Shown here one piece after another: positions 1-5,800 of a stretch of DNA of 6,411 nt. The position numbers were made by a program, and so were the translations under genes. The notes under the pieces were generated by a model. The model ran no database searches. It worked only from the letters and a program-made list of their open reading frames with translations, and was not told where the DNA came from. Source of the stretch: Actinomycetota bacterium (GTDB lineage: Bacteria; Actinomycetota; UBA4738); the NCBI GenBank assembly GCA_005888465.1, contig VAYJ01000173.1, forward strand, positions 1 through 6,411, given 5' to 3'. Within the stretch, counting starts at the first letter, position 1. Every line of letters starts with the position of its first letter.

Positions 1-1176
1 TTCCCCGCGACCGTGGTCCCGTTCGCGTCCGCGAGTCTGGAGCCGCGCCTCGATCGCATCCTCGCCGAGGAGACCGCGCTCGCCGACCAGGCGAACGCCG
101 CGCGCGAGCACCAGCGTGTGGTCGACAACCGCCGGTCGCTCTTTCGCCGCCTGCTCACGCTCTGGGCGATCGGTCTGGCGATCTTCGCGGCGGTCGTGAT
201 CGTCATCGCGCGGCGATACGACCGCATCCCCGGTCTTCCTCGCGAGCTGGACGCCCCGCCGGAGCCGAGCCTGCATCCGGCGAAGCTCGCGATGCGATGG
301 GCCTGGATGCGTCGCCGCTCCGGTGTGAGCAACGCGTTCCGTGCAGAGTTGCTCCATCTCGCGCGCACGAAGGTCGTCGACGTCGTGCCGACCGGCACGG
401 TGACAGAGTCCAAGGACTATCTGCTCACGCTGAAGTCCGTTCCCACCGACCCCATCGACGAACATTTCGCGAACTTCCTGTTTACCGACGACAAGCCCAT
501 CGACCTCGACCGCCTCAAGCCCACCGCGGACCAGCGCGCGGAGCTTCGCCAGTGGCGCGACGATCTCCAGGAGGACCTAGGTAAGGCGCTCCCCGGGAAC
601 GGCTCGCGCCCGGAGACCCGGATCTTCGGCTGGACGGTCTTCCTCTCGATCGTCGCCCTGATCGTGTTGTCGATCTTCGGCTACCCGGGGGCGCTTCTCG
701 TGACGCTCATGCCGATCGAGGCGATCGTGCTATGGATCGTCGTGCGAAGGGCGATCCCTCGATGGGTGGACGGCCCCGAGCGCGAGGCGATGGCGCAGTG
801 GGCGGCCTTCCGCCGGCACCTCAAGCACTTCTCCTCGCTCCGCGACGCGCCCGCGGCGGCGGTGATCATCTGGGAGCAGTACCTCGCGTTCGCGACGGCG
901 CTCGGCGTCGCCGACCGAGTCCGCAAGCAGGTCCGGTCGATCGTCCCTGCCGAGGATCTGCCCGCGCCGTGGCCCGGCGCGCCGCCGGGACTCAGTGGGC
1001 TGCAGGCGCTCTCGACCGTCTCCTCGGTCTCCGCGGCGAGCCCGATCGGCTGGCTCTCGACGATCTCGTCCTCGATCGGCTCGAGCTCGTCGTGGTCCTC
1101 GGGCGGCGGGGTAGGCGGCGGGTTCAGCAGCGGGGGCGGCGGCGGGGGCGGCGGGACCGGCGGCAGCGCGGGGTAG
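1..1176 (+). CDS. DUF2207 (YciQ-like) membrane protein, C-terminal part, 5' truncated by window
   Basis: The frame is open from base 1 (F-P-A-T-V-V-P...) to TAG at 1174-1176, so the true start lies upstream; the GTG at 13 is probably internal. Numbering from that GTG, a membrane segment lies at about residues 47-66 (bases 151-210), a soluble region with an L-L-H-L-A-R-T-K-V-V-D-V stretch at about 113-124, and two close membrane segments at about 204-223 and 226-246. A conserved-looking block follows at 263-306 (W-A-A-F-R-R-H-L-K-H-F, then W-E-Q-Y-L-A-F-A-T-A-L-G-V-A). The protein ends in a Ser- then Gly-rich tail. This order, with W..F+.hL..F and W-E-x-Y...A-L-G motifs and a glycine-rich end, is typical of DUF2207 predicted membrane proteins, whose function is unknown and whose missing N-terminal half is normally an exported domain. 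The next gene starts 3 bp downstream, suggesting co-transcription. Confidence 0.82.
   Translation, partial: FPATVVPFASASLEPRLDRILAEETALADQANAAREHQRVVDNRRSLFRRLLTLWAIGLAIFAAVVIVIARRYDRIPGLPRELDAPPEPSLHPAKLAMRWAWMRRRSGVSNAFRAELLHLARTKVVDVVPTGTVTESKDYLLTLKSVPTDPIDEHFANFLFTDDKPIDLDRLKPTADQRAELRQWRDDLQEDLGKALPGNGSRPETRIFGWTVFLSIVALIVLSIFGYPGALLVTLMPIEAIVLWIVVRRAIPRWVDGPEREAMAQWAAFRRHLKHFSSLRDAPAAAVIIWEQYLAFATALGVADRVRKQVRSIVPAEDLPAPWPGAPPGLSGLQALSTVSSVSAASPIGWLSTISSSIGSSSSWSSGGGVGGGFSSGGGGGGGGTGGSAG
1066..1173 (+). repeat. Ser/Gly low-complexity tail encoded in the DUF2207 gene
   Basis: The last 36 codons of the DUF2207 gene encode a serine-rich run followed by a glycine run of eight consecutive residues, from GGC/GGG codons. 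Such tails are common at the end of this family and are probably disordered. The G-rich + strand is also a likely place for sequencing or assembly slippage, but the frame continues cleanly to the stop codon. Confidence 0.7.
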
Positions 1177-1179
1177 GCG

Positions 1180-1791
1180 ATGTCCTTCGACGTGAAGGCC
1201 CAGACCGGCGGCGCGACGTCACCCCTCGTCGCCCTCGCGATCATCGCGCTCTTCGCGGTCGACTACCTCGCGGTGCGGACTGCCACGGGCCACTGGCAGA
1301 CGAACGTCCTGAAGCTTGCCGTTCGCGACCCCTCGATCATCCCGATCCAGATCACGATGGCGGCCGGATTCGTGATCGCGCTCTTCGCGCCGAGGTTCGC
1401 GCCGGCGCTCGACCTGAGAGGACCGACATGGATCTCGGCGACGATCGGGATGATCCTGGTCGCGGTGGGGATCGCGCTCCGGGCGTGGGCGATCCTCACG
1501 CTCGGCGCGTCGTTCAGCCGCGCGGTGCGCGTCGAGCCGGATCAGGTGGTCGTCACGAACGGGCCATACCGGTTCGGCCGCCACCCGTCCTACACGGGCC
1601 TGCTGCTCGCGTTCACCGGTATCGGTGTGATCGTGTGGAACGGCCTGTCCATCGCCGCCCTCGCGCTGGTGCCCGCGATCGGGCTGGTGATCAGAATTCT
1701 GGTCGAGGAACGAGCCCTGCGGTCCATGCTTGGCTCGCGATACGAGGATTACTCGCGCGGGCGACCCCGACTGATTCCCGGGATCTGGTAG
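1180..1791 (+). CDS. Isoprenylcysteine carboxyl methyltransferase (ICMT)-family membrane protein
   Basis: The 203-residue protein starts at ATG 1180, 3 bp after the DUF2207 stop, and ends at TAG 1789-1791. Hydrophobic segments lie at about residues 13-32, 52-70, 84-107 and 138-173, so it is an integral membrane enzyme. The family signature is at 128-140 (GPYRFGRHPSYTG), followed by E-E-R-A-L at 176-180, Y-E-D-Y at 188-191 and a R-L-I-P-G-I-W end. This N-G-P-Y-R-x-x-R-H-P-x-Y-x-G...E-E...Y..Y pattern is the S-adenosylmethionine-binding C-terminal part of ICMT and related PEMT-like methyltransferases. Eukaryotic ICMT methylates prenylated cysteines. Bacteria generally lack CaaX prenylation, so the substrate here is unknown and could be a lipid or small molecule. 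The tight spacing suggests translation coupled to the DUF2207 gene. The Shine-Dalgarno is weak (a GGGG run about 6 bases before the start). Confidence 0.87.
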   Translation: MSFDVKAQTGGATSPLVALAIIALFAVDYLAVRTATGHWQTNVLKLAVRDPSIIPIQITMAAGFVIALFAPRFAPALDLRGPTWISATIGMILVAVGIALRAWAILTLGASFSRAVRVEPDQVVVTNGPYRFGRHPSYTGLLLAFTGIGVIVWNGLSIAALALVPAIGLVIRILVEERALRSMLGSRYEDYSRGRPRLIPGIW

Positions 1792-2190
1792 CTACTGGTC
1801 GAGCCGCATCGTCAGGTCGTCGATCTCGGTTCCTTCGAAGTCGGCCTTCGACTCCTCGACGACGACGAAGCCGGACTTCTCCAGGACGCGGCGCGAGGCG
1901 ACGTTGTGTTTCGCGACGTGGGCGACGAGCGGCCGCGCCGTCACGATCCGAAGGAACGCCGGAAGCGCCCGGCTGGCGATCCCCCGGCCCCAGTGCGCGC
2001 GGTCGATCCAGTAGCCGACGGGCCGCTCGCCCTCCTGCTCCCAGCTCGCCCAGTGCGCGTCGAAGGCCTCGCGGTCCCGGGCCGGGAAGGCCGCCATGGC
2101 GTTTGATTCGGGATCCCGTTGATGCTCGAAGAAGATGGGCAGGTCCTCGTCGATCACCTCACGCAGTTCGATGTGCCCGTCCATGGTCAC
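1792..2190 (-). CDS. GNAT-family N-acetyltransferase, apparently with an internal deletion
   Basis: This leftward frame of 132 residues starts at GTG 2190-2188, whose last two bases are shared with the MazF stop (GTGA); an in-frame ATG at 2184-2182 is an alternative. An N-terminal strand I-E-L-R-E (7-11) leads to D-E-D-L-P-I-F-F-E-H-Q, a familiar GNAT opening. The acetyl-CoA loop region is G-Y-W-I-D-R-A-H-W-G-R-G-I-A (59-72), followed by N-V-A-S-R-R-V-L-E-K-S-G-F (96-108), the usual GNAT motif B. Full-length relatives as I know them have about 24 more residues between A-H-W-A (45-48) and S-W-E-Q (49-52), a hairpin with an R-T-I-x-x-D-G-x-V-A-G-N-I-V pattern. Here the two flanks are joined in frame. 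The enzyme may therefore be impaired or altered. The substrate is unknown. It is the last gene of the antitoxin-toxin operon, and its stop abuts the stop of the convergent ICMT gene. Confidence 0.85.
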   Translation of the reverse strand: MTMDGHIELREVIDEDLPIFFEHQRDPESNAMAAFPARDREAFDAHWASWEQEGERPVGYWIDRAHWGRGIASRALPAFLRIVTARPLVAHVAKHNVASRRVLEKSGFVVVEESKADFEGTEIDDLTMRLDQ

Positions 2191-2507
2191 GCCCGGATCC
2201 CCAGCGCGAACCGAAGCGCGCGGTCGAGCTCCACGAGCTTCCCCAGCGACAGGCGGCCGATCGGCATCTCGTCCAGGACGGCCTTTCGGATGGTTGCCAG
2301 ATTGTCGCAGCTCACGACCGACTCCGCGGGCAGGCCCTCGCGACGTCCGACACGAACCTCGGAGGCGATGTCGCGGATGGTTCGCGTGACGAGCACCACG
2401 GTGACTCGTGACAGCACGGGGATCGCTCCGCTCCTCGAAAGGACGACGACGGGCCTCCGGCCGGCGGAGGAATTCACATCGGCCCAGTAGACCTCGCCGC
2501 GTCTCAC
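2187..2507 (-). CDS. mazF: MazF/PemK-type endoribonuclease toxin
   Basis: The 106-residue protein starts at GTG 2507-2505 and ends at TGA 2189-2187. It opens with M-R-R-G-E-V-Y-W-A-D-V, the classic first strand of MazF/PemK toxins, followed by G-R-R-P-V-V-V-L-S (16-24), V-T-V-V-L-V-T-R-T-I (35-44), C-D-N-L-A-T-I-R-K (67-75) and I-G-R-L-S (83-87). By family comparison Arg18 and Thr41 or Thr43 are candidates for the conserved Arg/Thr pair of the RNA-cleaving site. MazF toxins cleave mRNA or other RNAs at short sequences and arrest growth when their antitoxin is lost; the target sequence here cannot be read from the gene. The length is normal and no key block is missing. The GTG start overlaps the antitoxin stop as GTGA, and the toxin stop overlaps the GNAT start in the same way, so expression is probably coupled. 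Confidence 0.9.
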   Translation of the reverse strand: MRRGEVYWADVNSSAGRRPVVVLSRSGAIPVLSRVTVVLVTRTIRDIASEVRVGRREGLPAESVVSCDNLATIRKAVLDEMPIGRLSLGKLVELDRALRFALGIRA

Positions 2508-2752
2508 CAGGGTGGCAGGTCCGCCGCCAAGCGCATCAGCACGTGGTCGAGCTGCGGGTCGGTGTCGTCGGGGATCCGACGGTAGGCCTCGATCATGCGG
2601 CGCTCCTTGCCGGCTTCGTCGGATGCGCGTAGGTAGAGATCGGCGGCCCGCCGCAAGACCTCGCTGCGGCTGATGTGGCTGGCCTTCGCCTCGCGATCAA
2701 GGCGACCGAGCAACCGGTCGTCGAGCTGGACGATCACCTGTCTTCGCGCCAT
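2504..2752 (-). CDS. Ribbon-helix-helix (CopG-type) antitoxin of the MazF pair
   Basis: The 82-residue protein from ATG 2752-2750 begins M-A-R-R-Q-V-I-V-Q-L-D-D, a typical ribbon-helix-helix beta strand (about 4-10), then helix A (about 11-24) and helix B with I-S-R-S-E-V-L-R-R-A (27-36). The rest (about 44-82) is charged and ends in D-L-P-P-W, like the toxin-binding tails of RHH antitoxins paired with MazF. By family knowledge it should neutralise MazF and repress its own operon. The start is uncertain. The conserved part begins at this ATG, but no Shine-Dalgarno precedes it. ATG 2764 adds M-V-A-P, and TTG 2782 adds ten residues and has a well-placed AGGAG. The stop TGA (2506-2504) overlaps the toxin GTG. 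It is transcribed divergently from the ATPase regulator. Confidence 0.85.
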   Translation of the reverse strand: MARRQVIVQLDDRLLGRLDREAKASHISRSEVLRRAADLYLRASDEAGKERRMIEAYRRIPDDTDPQLDHVLMRLAADLPPW

Positions 2753-2760
2753 CGGCGCGA
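2744..2760. promoter_or_regulatory. Inverted repeat at the antitoxin start codon (candidate operator or mRNA hairpin)
   Basis: Perfect 7-bp arms TCGCGCC and GGCGCGA flank a 3-bp centre. The centre overlaps the ATG at 2752-2750. Ribbon-helix-helix antitoxins commonly bind short palindromes near their own start, so this is a candidate autoregulatory operator. In mRNA it could instead form a GC-rich hairpin that hides the ATG. A chance palindrome in GC-rich coding sequence cannot be excluded, especially if translation starts upstream. Confidence 0.35.
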
Positions 2761-2787
2761 CCATACCATATGACGAATCCAATGGCT

Positions 2788-2792
2788 CTCCT
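2788..2792 (-). promoter_or_regulatory. Strong Shine-Dalgarno (AGGAG) upstream of a TTG, antitoxin frame
   Basis: Read on the minus strand, AGGAG lies 5 nt before TTG 2782-2780, which is in frame with the antitoxin. This is the best ribosome-binding site upstream of the antitoxin and supports a 92-residue product starting at TTG. ATG 2764 and ATG 2752 have no such motif. The alternative is that the motif is fortuitous and the operon mRNA is leaderless or nearly so. Confidence 0.4.
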
Positions 2793-2819
2793 CGTGCCTT
2801 TGGAGTATGTCGTTGGGCA

Positions 2820-2848
2820 CCGACATCGACTGGCGCACCCACTACCAT
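2820..2848 (+). promoter_or_regulatory. Weak candidate sigma70-type promoter for the ATPase regulator
   Basis: CCGACA (2820-2825), 17 bp, then TACCAT (2843-2848) match four of six bases each of the TTGACA and TATAAT consensus with ideal spacing. Transcription would begin at about 2855, giving a leader of roughly 35 nt before GTG 2889. High-GC bacteria have loose promoters, so this is only a candidate. Confidence 0.22.
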
Positions 2849-2878
2849 GTCCCGTGCTCGGAATGGCTTCGTCCGGGC

Positions 2879-2884
2879 GGGGAG
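2879..2884 (+). promoter_or_regulatory. Ribosome binding site deciding the regulator start (GGGGAG)
   Basis: GGGGAG ends 4 nt before GTG 2889. The other in-frame start, ATG 2847, has no purine-rich motif in front of it. This favours GTG 2889 as the start of the ATPase regulator. Confidence 0.45.
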
Positions 2885-2888
2885 CACC

Positions 2889-5800
2889 GTGGACGCGCTC
2901 ACGAACACCCAGACCTTCTCCGCGCTCGCCCCGCAGACCCGCAGGGCCATCGGCGCTGTGGTCGGCCGCCCGCTGGAGCTCGCCGCCATCCAAGAGGAAC
3001 TGGCCTCGGCGGCGCAGGGCCGGCTGGCCGGGATCACGGTCGAGGGCGAGCCGGGGATCGGGAAGACGCGGCTCATCGCGGCTGCGTCCGAGATGGCCGC
3101 GTCACAGGGATTCATCACGGTCGCCGTCGCCGCCGACGAGGAGATCCGCGGGCCGCTGCTGCTCGCGCGCTCGATCCTGGGCGCACCAGAGGGCGTCGCG
3201 GCGGCCAAGGAAACGTCGGCGGCCGAGGCGATCCAGCGGAGCCTGAACGCGCTCGTCGGCAACGACGACCCGGGCCTCGCGAGCCTCGCTCCCGACCAGA
3301 AGCTCATGCGAACGCTCGATCTCGCCGCGCTCGCGATCCGCTCGCTCGCGGAGATCCGCCCCGTCGCGCTCTTCCTTGACGACCTCCAGTGGGCGGACGA
3401 CGACAGCCTGCGGCTCCTGCGCTACATCGTGCGCGCCGACGCGGGGAGCCCCATCTTCCTCATGGCCGCGCTCCGTCCCGACGAGTTCGCGTTCGTGACC
3501 GAGGCGGTGAACCTCATCGCCGACATGGAGCGCCTCGGCATGGTCCGGCGCCTCACCGTCAAGCGCTTCACTCCGATCGAGAGCGGGGAGCTCCTCAAGC
3601 AGCTGCTCGGCGGCAAGGTCGACCCGGCCGGCGCGACCGCGATGCACGCCCAGGCCGAGGGCGTGCCGTTCATCGTCGAGGAGCTGGTTCGCGCGTATCG
3701 CGAAGCCGGCATGGTCCAGCAGATCGACGGGACGTGGAAGCTCGCACCGAACGCCGACCGCCTGCTCCCTTCGGCCGTGCGAACCCTGATCTCCCGCCGC
3801 GCCGCGCACGTGCCCGACGAGACGAAGACGGCGCTCTCCGAGGCCGCGATCCTCGGACGGCACTTCAGCCTCAAGGACCTCCAGGCCATCCGCGTGCAGC
3901 TGGGCGACCCGGAGCCGAGGCTCGACGAGCTGGAAGCCGCAATGGCGCCGGCGGTGACCGCGGGATTGCTCCTGCAGCACAAGCACGACTCGCCCGCCGA
4001 CTACAGCTTCGCGCACGAGCAGGTGCGCGAATACGCCGCCGCCGGCCTCGCGGCCGCCCGTCGCCGCGCGATCCACGGGGCGATCGTGCAGCTCCTCATG
4101 GTTGGCGAGCCGGCGCCGGAGAGCCTCCCGCTACTCGCGCACCACGCCCGCGCCGCCGGCGACGCGGAGCTCTGCGTACGGTTCTCCATTCGGGCCACGC
4201 GCAACGCCCTGAATGCGCACGCGCCCGAGGAGGTCCTTCGCGTGGTGGACCTCTCGCTCCCGACCGCCTCGACACCCCAGGATCGCCTCGCGCTCCTGCA
4301 GGCCCGGGACGAAGCCCTCGACATGCTGCGCCGGCCGAACGACCGGCTCGAGGGGCTCGCGGAGCTCGCCGCGCTCGCCGAGGCCCTCGGCGATGCCCAC
4401 ATGGAGATGGACGTGCAGCTCCGTCGCGCCGCAGCCCTTCGGCGCTCGCAGGAGTTCCAGCAGGCCGCCACGCTGGCCCGGCGGATCCGCGCGCGCGCGA
4501 GCGAACAGGGCGACGGCCCGGCCGAGCTCGCCGCGTGCCTCGAGCTCGGGCAGGACCTCCTGCAGAACGACCTGGGCGAGGCATACTCGCTGCCGAACGA
4601 CATCGACGCCCCGGGCGCAGAGGAGGCGTACCTCCGCGCCGTCGAGCTCGCCGATCAGCTCGACGATCAGTCGAGCCTCGCGGCCGCGCATCGCGAACTC
4701 GGAGTGATCGAGCTCCACCGCGCTCGCGAGTGGTTCGTCGAGATCGTGTCCTCGGGCCAGCAGTTCCCCTACATGCATCGCGTCGCGAGCGGCGAGCCCC
4801 TCAACGAAGTCCTCGCGAGCACGCCGGCCGCGCCGTTCTTCAACGGCGCGCGGGAGCGGTTCGAGCAGGCGCTCGCGATCTACGAGCGGATCGGGGACCA
4901 GCGCGGCACGATGTCGGCCATCATCGCGATGGCGTACGCGAGCTGGGCCGCCGACATCCATCTCGGGTCCGGCGCGGGCCGCCACATCGAGGAGATCCGC
5001 CGGCTCGCGTCGCGCATGGACACCATGACGAACGAGAGCGAACGCGAGCTCGCCGAGGCGCAGATGCTCTACGGCGCGCACGTGTTCTCGCGCGCGAAGG
5101 TCGTCCCCGATGTCGCGCTCAGCCGCGGCGAAGAGGCATACCGCCAGGCGAAGGTGCTCGGCGATCGCGGGCTCGAGTTCCTGGCCGCGGGCGGCACGGC
5201 GCTCGCGTGCCTGGACCTCGGTGACGTCGACAAGGCTCGCTCGTGGGTGGACCGCGCGGCCGCCGTCGCCAGCGACGCCCCGACGCCATACCGGGGCCGC
5301 CAGCTCGAGCTCTGGCGCGGACAGCTCGAGGGCGCCGCCGGCAACGCCGATGCAATGCGGTCACACCTCGAGCGCGCCCTGCAGCTCGTGACAGAGCACG
5401 GGCTCCTCGCCGCACGGGCCGAGACGCTCGCGGTACTCGCCATGGAAGCCGCGCGCCTTGGCTCGCAGACCAAGGACGCCGAACTTCTCGCCGTCGCCCG
5501 GAAGGCAGCCGCCGACACGAAGACCGCCATGGAGCAGCTCCCCGGCCACGCGCCGTGGGGGGCCCAGGCAGACGCGGCGCTTGCCCGCGTCGCGCTCGCC
5601 GAGGGGAACACCGACGAAGCGCTCACCGCCGCCCGCACCGCCGTCGCGGCCATGATGGCCGCGCGACACGAGGACTCGCACCTCGAGGTCCTCGTGCCCG
5701 TCGTCGAGGCGCTCGCGACCGGGGGCCAACCCGAGGAGCTCGGCATGGCTCGCGGTTTCCTCCAGATCCTCCTCGCGCTCACGGCGCAACGCACGTTCGA

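Larger units (their letters stand above)
2753..2888. promoter_or_regulatory. Divergent intergenic region between the antitoxin operon and the ATPase regulator
   Basis: This is the only non-coding gap longer than a few bases. It must carry the leftward promoter of the toxin-antitoxin operon and probably the rightward promoter of the ATPase-cyclase operon. It is less GC-rich near 2761-2782 (repeated CCATA, a CATATG palindrome at 2767-2772). I found no strong consensus promoter for the leftward side. The right part contains an in-frame ATG at 2847 that I do not favour as the regulator start. Confidence 0.55.

Noticed and set aside
1066..1173. Possible frameshift in the glycine-rich G tract ending the DUF2207 gene
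   Set aside because: The frame ends 3 bp before the next start, and a Ser/Gly tail is normal for this family, so no error needs to be assumed.
1835..1851. Inverted repeat TCGAAG-TCGGC-CTTCGA as a terminator for the + strand operon
   Set aside because: It lies within the GNAT coding sequence, has only 6-bp arms and is followed by no T tract. It may be chance in coding DNA.
732..2411. Long + strand open frame of 559 codons
   Set aside because: It crosses five genes in other frames. Its translation is Arg/Pro/Gly-rich, as expected for an out-of-frame reading of GC-rich coding DNA.
2566..2581. Inverted repeat CGTCGG-GGAT-CCGACG
   Set aside because: Inside the antitoxin coding sequence, with short arms and no T tract. 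Not distinguishable from chance at this GC content.
2673..2888. Upstream extension of the ATPase regulator frame to an ATG at 2673
   Set aside because: It would run antisense through the first part of the antitoxin gene and across the divergent promoter region. The added residues are basic low-quality sequence without domain features, and GTG 2889 has a Shine-Dalgarno.
2504..3307. Long minus-strand frame reading into the antitoxin from far upstream
   Set aside because: Only the last 82-92 residues look like a protein family. The upstream part is antisense to the ATPase domain of the regulator.
3389..5224. Long + strand frame (611 codons) inside the regulator gene, and several minus-strand frames of 160-324 codons there
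   Set aside because: Arg/Ala/Pro-rich translations without recognisable motifs. The regulator frame carries Walker motifs, repeats and HTH without interruption, so these are shadows.
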